From assembly GCF_022180385.2 (NCBI RefSeq), contig NZ_BQME02000001.1, positions 2,469,636 through 2,533,635 on the forward strand: a stretch of 64,000 nucleotides of DNA, given 5' to 3'. The DNA comes from Paenibacillus sp. L3-i20 (GTDB lineage: Bacteria; Bacillota; Bacilli; Paenibacillales; Paenibacillaceae). The position numbers and the translations under genes were made by a program. The notes beneath the pieces were generated by a model that worked only from the letters and a program-made list of their open reading frames with translations, searched no databases and was not told where the DNA came from. This document shows positions 55,142 to 63,549 of the stretch, piece after piece; position 1 is the stretch's first letter; each line of letters opens with the position of its first letter.

Positions 55142-56130
55142 ATACTGCTACTTCTACTCGCTTAACGAACAGGTTTGGAGCTTTTGAATTTTTATATAAA
55201 TATGGAACGTTGGTTACGATTCTTTTGCTCGTTGTCTTTTTTGGTGCTATGAACGATAACTTCTTAAGTTATACGAATATTATTAATATATTACGCTCTA
55301 TTTCTATCGTTACGATTATTGCGATCGGATTAACTGTTTCTTTGACAGTCGGAGGTTTTGATCTTTCAGTTGGATCTACGGCTTCACTGGCGAATGCGCT
55401 TGTTATCTCCATGTTTGTTTGGCATGGACAAGGTGTAGGGCTTGGAATTGCGATTACGATCTTTTTTTGCTTGGTAGTTGGACTCATAAATGCTTTTTTG
55501 GTAATAAATTTCAAAATTCAGGATATGCTTATGACGTTAGCCACCATGTTTATATTCCAAGGTGTAGCTTTAACGTATACGAGAGGCGCAACGGTATCGC
55601 AAAATATGATTATGCCAAACGGCGACTTTGCCACTGGTGAAATTCCAAAGGTGTTCAGCGAGCTTGGCAAAGTACCTTGGATCATTATTATTATGCTAGT
55701 TGTCGTGTTAGTTGTTCATTTATTTCTAACCTATACGAAGCATGGTCGTTATATGTATATGATCGGTGGCAATGCAGAAGCAGCGAAACTATCAGGTATT
55801 GCTGTAAGTAAATATAGACTGCTTGCCTATCTTATCGCTGCTTTGTTTGCAGGTATAGGAGGAATTATTCTTGGTGCTCGTGTTATGAGTGCCGAAGTGA
55901 ATGCAGGTGGACCTTATTTGATGGATGCGGTAGCTGCTGCTTTCATAGGTTATTCTGTCCTTGGGGCAGGTAAGCCAAATGCATTTGGAACATTCGTTGG
56001 AGCGGTATTGATCGGTATATTGTCTAATGGTCTTATTATGCTCTCAGTTCCTTATTACGCTATGGATATTGTGAAGGGATCTGTACTGGCGCTAGCTCTT
56101 GCGATTACTTACTACAAACGCAGACACTGA
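55138..56130 (+). CDS. sugar ABC importer permease (RbsC-type)
   Basis: 330 residues, about ten hydrophobic helices, RbsC/BPD_transp_2 family: LTVSLTVGGFDLSVGSTASLANALV near the N-terminus and GGPYLMDAVAAAFIGYSVLGAGKPNAFGTFVGAVLIGIL near the C-terminus (fold cues). ATG overlaps the ATPase stop, after AGGAGGCTTACTGAC. With the two upstream genes it completes an RbsBAC-like importer. Confidence 0.92.
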   Translation: MNTATSTRLTNRFGAFEFLYKYGTLVTILLLVVFFGAMNDNFLSYTNIINILRSISIVTIIAIGLTVSLTVGGFDLSVGSTASLANALVISMFVWHGQGVGLGIAITIFFCLVVGLINAFLVINFKIQDMLMTLATMFIFQGVALTYTRGATVSQNMIMPNGDFATGEIPKVFSELGKVPWIIIIMLVVVLVVHLFLTYTKHGRYMYMIGGNAEAAKLSGIAVSKYRLLAYLIAALFAGIGGIILGARVMSAEVNAGGPYLMDAVAAAFIGYSVLGAGKPNAFGTFVGAVLIGILSNGLIMLSVPYYAMDIVKGSVLALALAITYYKRRH

Positions 56131-56166
56131 TGGAAACAGATTACTGATCCGGAAAGGATGCGAATA

Positions 56167-57267
56167 ATGGCTATGAATGAATCACCGGAAGAACCGTCTT
56201 CACCAGAGGCTGCACATTCATATGTGAACAATTTCAACTTCCCGCCACCTCCCGAATTGACATATATGGAGAAGGTGATGGGGCAATACGGACCGTCTCT
56301 CTTTTTCAAAAGATGGGGAGCAACGCTCATCGATTTCCTCTTTTTCACAGGAGTAACGGGCATGATTTTTTATATGAATGGCTACTTTATCGGTGTTTTT
56401 AGTATTGCATTTTTATTGTTTATTTTGTCCTATTATTTTTTAGTCGAAAGCTTGAGTGGTTATACGATCGGTAAATATATTTTCCGTATCCGAGCAGTTA
56501 GGGAGGATGGTCAACCTCCCGGTTTGAAAAAAGGATTTCTGCGGACTTTGGTTAGAGTTGTAGATACTAACCCGCTTTTGTTCGGCGGTTTGCCGGCAGG
56601 TATAAGTGTACTTGTAACGAAAAAGAAGCAACGACTTGGCGATATGTCTACCGATACGTATGTAGCTAATACAAGAGATTTACAATGGGAAAATAACCGC
56701 ATATCCGTGTGGTGGATGATCTTTTGTATTGCCGCAGTGATTGGCTCTATCGCCTTATTAGTAGGTGGAATTATCTATGGAGTAAAGAATGAGAAAGGAA
56801 TATTTGCGCCGGATAAGTATGAGGTGTACGCAAGTGCTAACAGTGAGTTTCAAGTAACAGCCAAAGATGACTGGTCTGTGATGAATGAACTGAGCGAAGA
56901 TGCAGATATTTCCCTTGGTAATATTTTTAGTGAAAAGTATTTGATCGTATTAACCGAGCAGAAAACGGATTTTGATACTTCAATCACGTTAGAAGAATAC
57001 ACGACAATTATCGATAATCATTTCCGAGGGGAATATGCAGAGGTAAATGCTTCTGATTATAAACCTGTCGTAATAGGCGATGCTCCAGGTTATCAATTGG
57101 AATATGAAGAAAGAGAAGATGGAACGGCGATCACATATCTAATAACAACTGTGGAAACCGCTCATCACTATCATCAAATTATTGCGTGGACTCTTAGCTC
57201 TAAGATTGATCTAAGAAGAGAGGAATTGCTTGAAGCCGTTTCTTCATTCAGGGAAGTAGTCAAATAA
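56167..57267 (+). CDS. RDD-family membrane protein
   Basis: 366 residues from ATG 56167; the in-frame ATG at 56158 directly abuts the GGAAAGG site, so the later start is preferred. Residues about 40-165 are an RDD domain (FFKRWGATLIDFLFF with the conserved Arg and Asp, then SGYTIGKYIFRIRAV) with membrane helices; a third membrane segment (about 178-208) leads to an extracellular domain of about 150 residues with no recognised motif. Function unknown; RDD proteins have been linked to transport in some bacteria. It follows the importer permease by 36 bases. Confidence 0.82.
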   Translation: MAMNESPEEPSSPEAAHSYVNNFNFPPPPELTYMEKVMGQYGPSLFFKRWGATLIDFLFFTGVTGMIFYMNGYFIGVFSIAFLLFILSYYFLVESLSGYTIGKYIFRIRAVREDGQPPGLKKGFLRTLVRVVDTNPLLFGGLPAGISVLVTKKKQRLGDMSTDTYVANTRDLQWENNRISVWWMIFCIAAVIGSIALLVGGIIYGVKNEKGIFAPDKYEVYASANSEFQVTAKDDWSVMNELSEDADISLGNIFSEKYLIVLTEQKTDFDTSITLEEYTTIIDNHFRGEYAEVNASDYKPVVIGDAPGYQLEYEEREDGTAITYLITTVETAHHYHQIIAWTLSSKIDLRREELLEAVSSFREVVK

Positions 57268-57269
57268 GT

Positions 57270-57313
57270 GAAAACCTCCACAGCCGCTTGCGAGCAGCCG
57301 TGGAGGTTTTTTG
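57270..57313. terminator. bidirectional terminator between RDD gene and hflX
   Basis: AAAACCTCCAC (57271-57281) pairs with GTGGAGGTTTT (57300-57310), with an inner GC stem. T-runs on both strands let it serve the convergent RDD and hflX genes. Confidence 0.88.
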
Positions 57314-57340
57314 GTGTTTACAGGAAATTTAAAAGGGTGC

Positions 57341-58621
57341 TTAAGATTCCACCTCGACAAAATCTTTCCGGTATTTGTCATAGTGTGCCAAGTCACATTC
57401 CAATTTCATGCGTGTACCTTCTTCTTCGTAGCTTGTAGAGATAACATGGGCATGCTCGTTAAAGTAGGAAACAAGCCGTCCTTGATCGTATGGAATTATG
57501 ATCTCACGAGTAACATAATTGTTGAAAATTTTACCCCGTACGAGTTCCACAAGCTCGGTTACACCGCTTTTTTCTTTAACAGACATATAGACGCTATTGT
57601 CAGTTACTTCGGGATAAGGGTGGTCGGTCATATCGCATTTATTGTAGACGTAAACGGTAGGAATACCATCTGCACCAAGCTCTTTCAACGTTTCATTCGT
57701 GACAGCAACTAGCTGCCCGTAATCTTCATGGGCATAATCGACGATATGAAGTAATAGATCCGCTTCAGTAACTTCCTCAAGTGTCGAACGGAATGCCTTA
57801 ATTAAGTGATGGGGAAGCTTGCTGACAAAGCCGACTGTATCTGTGAGCAGGAAAGACTTATTGTCAGGCATGTCGATGCTTCGTACTGATGTTTCCAATG
57901 TGGCGAACAACATATCTTTTGCAAATACTTGTTTAGTTGTATCTGGGTCGAACGTCTCGAGAAGGGCATTCATTAAGCTAGACTTCCCTGTGTTCGTATA
58001 GCCGACTAGACATACAACAGGTATTTCATTTTTTTGGCGTTGTTTACGTTGGTTTTGGCGATTAGCAACGAGCTTCTCCAGTTCCGCTTGAAGAGCAGTT
58101 ATACGCTCTTCAATACGTCTGCGATCCAGCTCAAGCTTCGTCTCACCAGAACCTTTGTTGCTAAGCCCAGCACCACCGCCGCCACCTTGGCGACCTAATG
58201 AAGCGCGAAGACCAACTAGACGAGGGAGAGTGTACTGGAGTCGAGCAACCTCGACTTGAAGCTGAGCTTCTCTTGTCTTCGCGCGTTCAGCGAATATGTC
58301 GAGTATAAGAATGGTGCGATCTTTCACGACGCATTGAAGTTCTTTCTCCAAATTACGAATTTGCGAAGGGGAAAGTTCATTGTTAAAAATAACTGTTTCT
58401 GTTTCATGAGCATCAAGAAGAGCACGTAGCTCAACAATTTTTCCTGTGCCAATATAATGGGTAGGGTTGATTCGGTCCGATTTCTGAGTCAACTCGTCAA
58501 CGACATCGATATAGCATGCTGCTGCCAAATTGCGCAGTTCAAGCATTGAGTATTCAAAGTCGTTGTCCCTTTGTAGCTGTACTCCGACAATAATAGCTTT
58601 TTGAATGTTTTGTTCAGTCAT
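57341..58621 (-). CDS. hflX: ribosome-associated GTPase HflX
   Basis: 426 residues from the ATG whose complement lies at 58619-58621, preceded by TGGAGG at 9-base spacing; the frame runs on upstream through the leader terminator and is not coding there. N-terminal HflX domain (IGTGKIVELRALL), Gly-rich linker GRQGGGGGAGLSNKGSGE, long coiled coil (about 170-200), G domain with GYTNTGKSSLMNAL (G1), DTVGFVSKLP (G3) and YNKCDM (G4). HflX splits or rescues stalled 70S/50S ribosomes and, in some Firmicutes, gives macrolide/lincosamide resistance. Its leader (58622-59003) looks like an attenuator. Confidence 0.96.
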   Translation of the reverse strand: MTEQNIQKAIIVGVQLQRDNDFEYSMLELRNLAAACYIDVVDELTQKSDRINPTHYIGTGKIVELRALLDAHETETVIFNNELSPSQIRNLEKELQCVVKDRTILILDIFAERAKTREAQLQVEVARLQYTLPRLVGLRASLGRQGGGGGAGLSNKGSGETKLELDRRRIEERITALQAELEKLVANRQNQRKQRQKNEIPVVCLVGYTNTGKSSLMNALLETFDPDTTKQVFAKDMLFATLETSVRSIDMPDNKSFLLTDTVGFVSKLPHHLIKAFRSTLEEVTEADLLLHIVDYAHEDYGQLVAVTNETLKELGADGIPTVYVYNKCDMTDHPYPEVTDNSVYMSVKEKSGVTELVELVRGKIFNNYVTREIIIPYDQGRLVSYFNEHAHVISTSYEEEGTRMKLECDLAHYDKYRKDFVEVES

Positions 58622-58654
58622 ATTTATCATCCTCCATAGGTTAATCAAATAAAT

Positions 58655-58683
58655 TAAAAAAACACAGGCAAGGAGGCCTGTGT
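58655..58683 (-). terminator. leader terminator (attenuator) in front of hflX
   Basis: On the - strand ACACAGGC, loop CTCCTT, GCCTGTGT, then seven T: a strong intrinsic terminator placed 34 bases before the hflX ATG, after a promoter and an upstream ORF. Its 5' arm CACAGGC is also complementary to a GCCTGTG at 58919-58913 in the leader, offering an antiterminator pairing. Confidence 0.88.
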
Positions 58684-58905
58684 CTCTAATACGCAAGAGG
58701 ATATCAGTTTAGCAAACAGGAAATAAAAACAATATCCTGTTAGTTATTGGTCTGCTATAGTATAAGGAAAGTTCACACTGCATATACTGCTGCGGCACGT
58801 ATAAGGAATACGCTCCTAACAACAGCAACGATTAACAACGGAACTATTTCGCTAGAAATGACTATAGACGGTTACAGATGGTTGTAGAGAGACCAATCCT
58901 GAGTC

Positions 58906-58923
58906 CTCTGCGCACAGGCAGAG
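58906..58923 (-). promoter_or_regulatory. alternative hairpin in the hflX leader
   Basis: On the - strand CTCTGC, loop CTGTGC, GCAGAG forms a compact stem just after the upstream ORF. It contains part of the GCCTGTG element that could pair with the terminator arm, and its CTGTGC loop is complementary, with a G-U pair, to GCGCAG at the end of the upstream ORF. Mutually exclusive structures are therefore possible. Confidence 0.5.
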
Positions 58924-58939
58924 CTTCGGCGCTATTCAA

Positions 58940-58978
58940 TTAGCTGCGCAACGATCTAACTCGGATATAATCAATCAC
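58940..58978 (-). CDS. hflX leader peptide (12 codons)
   Basis: On the - strand a GTG-started ORF encodes MIDYIRVRSLRS and a TAA stop. GGAGGG (58991-58986) lies 7 bases upstream, the best possible placement, and the promoter at 59010-59038 would start RNA only about 12 bases before that site. The peptide contains Arg-Val-Arg, matching the Arg/Lys-x-Arg/Lys macrolide arrest motif known from Erm leader peptides. Together with the terminator before hflX, this suggests that drug-stalled ribosomes on this ORF allow read-through into hflX. Confidence 0.62.
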   Translation of the reverse strand: MIDYIRVRSLRS

Positions 58979-59009
58979 ATCGTAACCCTCCAATCCTAGG
59001 AATGACAAC

Positions 59010-59038
59010 AGTGTAGCACAATTGGTTATCGGTGGCAA
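59010..59038 (-). promoter_or_regulatory. sigma-A promoter of the hflX leader
   Basis: On the - strand TTGCCA (59038-59033), 17-bp spacer, TACACT (59015-59010). The implied start is near 59003, giving a leader of about 380 nt before hflX. Confidence 0.7.
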
Positions 59039-59151
59039 CTTGAGCGCAAGTAATATTTTAACAATTGAAATGAGATGCAATTGACGAAACTAATGTAAGG
59101 TGGTTAATAAAACTTCAATCTCTTTAAGTTAAAGGGATTTCAACTTGTTAT

Positions 59152-59970
59152 TTAAAACGACTTCATTCTCGCTGAGGCTTTGGCAATGGTACTTTGCACG
59201 GATTGCTCATAGCTGTATATACTACGTTTCTGTACAAGGATTTCATTTTGATAAAGTACTAGTCGCATAAGCGAACTAAGAGCGGCTGTTGCATCACCTT
59301 TTTTGACTGCATTTGTTAGCACCTTCGTTTCAGTTGTTACCCGCTTGTTTGTACTACTGATCGTACTTTTGGAAGCTTTAGTCTTAGCAGCGGTTGCCAC
59401 GACAGTCTCAAGTATATCTCGGATTTGTTTCATCTTCATGGAAGCTGTTTTTTTAACCTCCTTTAATGTAGCCTCCTTCACACGAATGTCCCCTTTCGCA
59501 CTCTGTACGGCAATTTTAGTTATCTCAACTTGAGCGTTAAAAAAAGTCGTAAGGCTCTTATTCCTCGCTGCCTTCGCTATTCGTAATTGTGTTTTTTGGG
59601 TTTCGTAAAGATCGAATAAAGGCTGGTACTTCTTCTTCGCATTGTTAACTTCGGCAGTTGCTGCAGTAATGCGAGTAGAATCAATTTCAGTTATCTTCTT
59701 GCGAATGGCTTTTTCCTCTGCTTCATTGTTGTAGTGGAGCGTAACAATTTTCACATCCCAATCTATAGCCTCCTGCTGCAGCTTCTGAAACTCAGCATAC
59801 CTTGATGTTAACGCAATTGAAGTAGTAGAATCCGTTCCTTTTATGATTTTTTCGAAAGCAGTTTTTGCAGTAACGGTGAACTCGAATGGTGCTGCCAGTA
59901 TGGAGCTGACGCCTCCGAATATCAGAAATAATGAAATACCAACAATGAGCACATAACGAGAAATACGCAT
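59152..59970 (-). CDS. secreted helical/coiled-coil protein of unknown function
   Basis: 272 residues. Cleavable signal peptide (VLIVGISLFLIFGGVSSILAA, likely cut after Ala27). The mature part is almost entirely helical and Lys/Ala/Thr-rich, with long coiled-coil stretches (about 65-200) and no Cys or catalytic motif. ATG after AAGGAGGCTTTAGT, a very strong site. I do not recognise the family; it resembles the many Paenibacillaceae exported helical proteins of unknown role. No operon partner. Confidence 0.75.
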   Translation of the reverse strand: MRISRYVLIVGISLFLIFGGVSSILAAPFEFTVTAKTAFEKIIKGTDSTTSIALTSRYAEFQKLQQEAIDWDVKIVTLHYNNEAEEKAIRKKITEIDSTRITAATAEVNNAKKKYQPLFDLYETQKTQLRIAKAARNKSLTTFFNAQVEITKIAVQSAKGDIRVKEATLKEVKKTASMKMKQIRDILETVVATAAKTKASKSTISSTNKRVTTETKVLTNAVKKGDATAALSSLMRLVLYQNEILVQKRSIYSYEQSVQSTIAKASARMKSF

Positions 59971-60006
59971 ACTAAAGCCTCCTTGGATTTTGGCTACAAG
60001 ACATAG

Positions 60007-60054
60007 AAAAGCACCCGTAAGAAAAACGCAAAGCGTCTTTCCTTACGGGTGCTT
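60007..60054 (-). terminator. terminator hairpin of the AraC gene
   Basis: AAGCACCCGTAAG (60009-60021) pairs with CTTACGGGTGCTT (60042-60054), with an inner AACGC/GCGT hairpin; on the - strand it runs into TTTTC. It lies between the AraC gene and the next - strand gene. Confidence 0.75.
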
Positions 60055-60108
60055 CCATCGTAAGCCGAATTCTATTTTCCAATACTATAATGCAATAATA
60101 ATGGATGG

Positions 60109-60915
60109 TCAACCCTGTTTATGTTTAACGTCAGTTCTATAAGAAATTTGAGCAACGTACTCCTCTGGAGTTTTACCGATAATAGATTTGAAATCCTTAA
60201 TGAAATGGGATTGATCGTAATAACCAAGCTCTAGACTTAACTCTGTCCAGTCTGTCGTCAAGCCTTTATCTAACGTTTCGGCAGCATTCTGAAGCCGATA
60301 GAGTTGAATGACCCATTTTGGACTTATTCCTACGTATTGGTTGAACAATCTCTGAAGTTTCCTGCTGTTTAGATCGAATATTGTGCATAGCTGATCCACT
60401 TTAGTAACTTCTTTATGCGCTGTAATATAATCAATTACCTCATTAATCAAAATAACGTTTTCATCAGGACCAGGTAATCGATAGGTTAATAATTGCTCGA
60501 CTAACAGAATAAGAGGTTTAGACTTTTCGTAGGAAATAAAGGCATCGTACAACTTATTATTGTCATGAGGAAATATGGATTTAATCGTAAGAGACTGATC
60601 GGTAAGCTCTGATAAAGGCTTTTGAAAGAAGGGATAGAAGCCGCCGGGTTTAAATTTCACTCCAAACACGCTACCTTTTCCAATGAGTTCTTTCGTATAT
60701 TTGGAGCTTGCAACACCATATATGCCGCTGCGATGCTCTTCAATAATAAGATTGACGCATGGATTTGGTACGACATCTTGATAGTGGGGAGGTTGATCGT
60801 TTAGATCCCAACTGGCGAGCCAGTAATGTTTAATGAAAGGTACTAGTAACGAAGAAGGTGCATATCTACTTAATTGAAACTGTTTCTCGGCTTGTCCCAT
60901 GTGCAAAATACCCAT
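60109..60915 (-). CDS. AraC-family transcriptional regulator
   Basis: 268 residues. The N-terminal sensor domain (about 10-140; YWLASWDL, VPNPCVNLIIEEH, VFGVKFKPGGFYPF) is of the DUF6597 kind; the C-terminal domain has two helix-turn-helices ending in TELSLELGYYDQSHFIKDFKSIIGKTPEEYVAQ. ATG at 60915 has a weak ribosome site; an in-frame ATG at 60900 is the alternative. It is divergent from an SRPBCC gene 157 bases away, the usual arrangement for a regulator and its target. Confidence 0.9.
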   Translation of the reverse strand: MGILHMGQAEKQFQLSRYAPSSLLVPFIKHYWLASWDLNDQPPHYQDVVPNPCVNLIIEEHRSGIYGVASSKYTKELIGKGSVFGVKFKPGGFYPFFQKPLSELTDQSLTIKSIFPHDNNKLYDAFISYEKSKPLILLVEQLLTYRLPGPDENVILINEVIDYITAHKEVTKVDQLCTIFDLNSRKLQRLFNQYVGISPKWVIQLYRLQNAAETLDKGLTTDWTELSLELGYYDQSHFIKDFKSIIGKTPEEYVAQISYRTDVKHKQG

Positions 60916-60974
60916 ACTTGCTTGTTTCGTCTGAAGTGGATTAATAATAATCGCTCCAATCGCAATGTCGCATT

Positions 60975-61003
60975 TTTACAATACAGGAACACGTGTCTTA
61001 TAT
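60975..61003 (+). promoter_or_regulatory. possible promoter of the SRPBCC gene
   Basis: TTTACA (60975-60980), 17-bp spacer, TTATAT (60998-61003) within the divergent AraC-SRPBCC intergenic region. Confidence 0.45.
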
Positions 61004-61072
61004 AGTCTTATATTAGCAGTCGCTTTAGGAGGGCGCAATTGAAATTCATAGATGGCAAAGGAGAGATATGGG

Positions 61073-61522
61073 ATGAGCTTTATCTTTAAAATGTATATCG
61101 GCGCTGAGCCAAGCGAAATTTGGGAAGCACTGACCAAGCCAGAGGGCACACGAAAAATTTATTATGGTTGTGTGATTCAATCTGAGTTTGTTGATGGAAG
61201 CTCCTTCGCTTACGTTGGTCCGGGAAATGATGGGGCAGAGACAGTACATTTGTACGGAGATTTTGTGACAGTTGAAAAAAATAAATCGATGGTATTTATA
61301 GAGCATCCAGGTCCATCTTATTATGAAAATCATAATGAACTGACTTCACATATTTCTATTACATTGGAAGTGGTCGGAGCTTGTACGAAGCTAACGCTTG
61401 TACACGACCGGTTTACAGCAAATCACCCATCGTATGAGAAGACACCAGAGAACTGGTGGATCATACTTAGCAATCTGAAATCTTACGTAGAAACGGGTAA
61501 TACACTTGATTTTGGATGGTAG
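61073..61522 (+). CDS. SRPBCC (AHSA1-like) domain protein
   Basis: 149 residues from ATG 61073, supported by AAAGGAGAG at 61057-61065; the in-frame ATG at 61052 precedes that site. START-like fold of the AHSA1/activator of Hsp90 type: FKMYIGAEPSEIWEALTKPEGTRKIYYG at the N-terminus and an amphipathic C-terminal helix ENWWIILSNLKSYVETG. These small ligand-binding proteins have diverse or unknown roles. Divergent from the AraC regulator, which probably controls it. Confidence 0.85.
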   Translation: MSFIFKMYIGAEPSEIWEALTKPEGTRKIYYGCVIQSEFVDGSSFAYVGPGNDGAETVHLYGDFVTVEKNKSMVFIEHPGPSYYENHNELTSHISITLEVVGACTKLTLVHDRFTANHPSYEKTPENWWIILSNLKSYVETGNTLDFGW

Positions 61523-61551
61523 TAGGGGGGTAGCAGGATGTGAACCTATTC

Positions 61552-61567
61552 TTTATACTAGTATAAA
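61552..61567. promoter_or_regulatory. 16-bp perfect palindrome, possible operator
   Basis: TTTATACTAGTATAAA lies 23 bases before the Cof-type phosphatase start. Flanking CCTATT and GGATAGG extend the symmetry imperfectly. It could be a dimeric-regulator site or part of a small terminator; no regulator is adjacent. Confidence 0.45.
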
Positions 61568-61589
61568 AAAGGATAGGTGACTGTACAGC

Positions 61590-62369
61590 ATGAGCTACAA
61601 AATCGTATTTTTTGATATTGACGGCACTTTAGTAAATGAAGAGAAGGAAATTCCAAACGATACGCTACAAGCTATTCGTGAGTTGAAAGAGAATGGTATA
61701 GAGCCAGTTATTGCTACAGGAAGAGCACCTTATTTTATCAAGCCATTAGCAGAGCAACTAGGTATTGAATCCTATGTGTGCTTAAACGGCGGTTATGTCG
61801 TGTATAAAGGTCAATTGCTTTACAAGCGAGTAATGGATAAGAGTAGTCTGGAAGCTTTAGTAGGACTAGCTGGTGAACATAATCATGGGCTCGTATTTGA
61901 AGGAGAGCATAACTACTTTAGAGATAAAGATGATCATCCTAACATTACCGAAGCTGTTCTTTCTTTAAAGGTGGATTTCCCGGATTACAACCCAAACTTC
62001 TGGCAAACGGATGAAATTTTCCAAGTGTTTCTCCATTGTGAAAGCCATGAGGAGCATTTATACGAAACGATTAAATCACATTTTACACTGATTCGTTGGC
62101 ATGCGAAGGCGATGGATGTATTGCCGCTTGGGGGTTCCAAAGCACAAGGCATTGAAGCAATGTTGAAGAAGTTGGAGTATTCGGCAGAAGATGCTGTCGC
62201 ATTTGGCGATGGGCTTAACGATAAGGAAATGCTGGAGTATGTAGGGTTTGGCGTTGCAATGGGCAATTCCCATCCTGAATTACTACCGTATGCTAATTAC
62301 GTAACGACGCATGTGGACGAAAAAGGGATTCGTAACGGCTTAATAAAAGCAGGATTGTTACAGGGTTAA
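61590..62369 (+). CDS. Cof-type HAD phosphatase
   Basis: 259 residues. HAD motif I FFDIDGTLV (nucleophile and acid Asp), motif II VIATGR, motif III Lys in the GGSKAQGIEAML region, motif IV FGDGLNDKEML. C2B cap, Cof/YwpJ-type, acting on phosphosugars, phosphorylated cofactors or similar small molecules in the cytosol. ATG after GGATAGGTGACTGTACAGC. Substrate not predictable. Confidence 0.93.
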   Translation: MSYKIVFFDIDGTLVNEEKEIPNDTLQAIRELKENGIEPVIATGRAPYFIKPLAEQLGIESYVCLNGGYVVYKGQLLYKRVMDKSSLEALVGLAGEHNHGLVFEGEHNYFRDKDDHPNITEAVLSLKVDFPDYNPNFWQTDEIFQVFLHCESHEEHLYETIKSHFTLIRWHAKAMDVLPLGGSKAQGIEAMLKKLEYSAEDAVAFGDGLNDKEMLEYVGFGVAMGNSHPELLPYANYVTTHVDEKGIRNGLIKAGLLQG

Positions 62370-62467
62370 CCCCTATAATTAATTTCAATAATGAAAGATA
62401 AACTCACCAAACGAGGACTGCACACGTACAATAACCTAATCAATTCAATTGGCTTGGGGGAAATAAC

Positions 62468-63226
62468 GTGATCGTAATCTCAGATGGGAGTTCCGCCCAA
62501 ATTCCACCTCGGATGCTGACGGATCTGGAGAAGAAAATTTTGCGCCAGAAACAAAGCAGTCCTGTAATGTATCAGTATCCATCGGTGGATGCTCTAATCT
62601 TTGAACTAAAGATGAGAACGCATATCGTGGAAGCTGCTAAGGCGTTGTATGCTAGCGGGGTGAGCTTCGGTACATTCAGCAACTCTAGATGTAATGAGAA
62701 GTATTGGATTCGTACGCCAGATGGAGGCTTTTTGCTAAGACCAGGAGTCCCACCCTCTGTAGCCGTTAACGATATATTCGAAAACGGTCATCTGTACGCA
62801 TTTGAATGTGCTGGAGCTATCATCATTATGTTATACAAGGCTGTGCTAGATACAATTGGTGATGCGGCATTTAATACTTATTTCCAAAATTTATTTCTTA
62901 GAGATTGGCAGCACGACAGAGATTTGCAACTCATTACGACACATGATCTGTATGAAACATATCCTGGTGATGTGATGTATTTCAAAAATCCGGATCATAA
63001 TCCCGAAACGCCGGAATGGCAAGGTGAAAATGTTATTAAGTTGGACGATAATTTATTTTTTGGTCACGGCATAGGCATTGGATCAGGGCAAGAAATTATA
63101 GGACACCTTAATCGTGCGAGAGTGCCGGGCAGTACAGTGTCGGCATATTTGCAGGATTTGGTACTGAAGCCGAATTTCGAAGTTGTGCGTAGATTGTCGA
63201 TGCGCTATGAAGAACAGTTAGCGTGA
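62468..63226 (+). CDS. tgl: protein-glutamine gamma-glutamyltransferase (spore coat)
   Basis: 252 residues, close to the 245 of Bacillus subtilis Tgl. Catalytic Cys114 in FECAGAIIIMLYKA, with the downstream His/Glu/Asp-rich DLYETYPGDVMYFKNPDHNPETPEW region. GTG start at 62468 after GGGGGAAATAAC. It cross-links spore coat proteins through epsilon-(gamma-glutamyl)lysine bonds in the mother cell, so this marks the organism as a spore former. Sporulation promoter elements were not recognised with confidence. Confidence 0.93.
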   Translation: MIVISDGSSAQIPPRMLTDLEKKILRQKQSSPVMYQYPSVDALIFELKMRTHIVEAAKALYASGVSFGTFSNSRCNEKYWIRTPDGGFLLRPGVPPSVAVNDIFENGHLYAFECAGAIIIMLYKAVLDTIGDAAFNTYFQNLFLRDWQHDRDLQLITTHDLYETYPGDVMYFKNPDHNPETPEWQGENVIKLDDNLFFGHGIGIGSGQEIIGHLNRARVPGSTVSAYLQDLVLKPNFEVVRRLSMRYEEQLA

Positions 63227-63232
63227 GGGAAT

Positions 63233-63270
63233 AAAGGCTGAGTGCGGCTATCCGCGGCTCAGCCTTTTTG
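63233..63270 (+). terminator. intrinsic terminator of tgl
   Basis: AAAGGCTGAG (63233-63242) pairs with CTCAGCCTTT (63259-63268), with an inner GCGG/CCGC stem, followed by T. The remaining gap to 63549 is AT-rich. Confidence 0.88.
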
Positions 63271-63444
63271 CTTGCAAATTAACGCTATTTAATAAAAGTT
63301 GTGCATCTAATTAAGGATCATAATTTCATACTGTTGGAACTAGCGTTTACATTTGAATATTTAATAAATAGTTCCATTTTACTATACATTTTTGATAGTG
63401 AGATGCGATTGAATAATAGGTTAATATATAAGTAATAAGAATTA

Positions 63445-63473
63445 TTTACCAATATATTCTGGCATGTTATACT
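63445..63473 (+). promoter_or_regulatory. probable promoter of the AA10 gene
   Basis: TTTACC (63445-63450), 17-bp spacer, TATACT (63468-63473); the leader would be about 70 nt. Confidence 0.5.
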
Positions 63474-63549
63474 CATAACCGAAGGTATCTTTTAGGAATA
63501 GATTAGAATTTCGATCGGAAAAACCCATTTTTTGAAGGAGGAACTTTTT

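Noticed and set aside
57311..57712. 133-residue + strand ORF opposite hflX
   Set aside because: It is entirely antisense to conserved HflX sequence and starts inside the shared terminator.
58622..58696. N-terminal extension of HflX by 25 residues
   Set aside because: The extension would be encoded by the leader terminator hairpin, and a proper SD sits before the later ATG.
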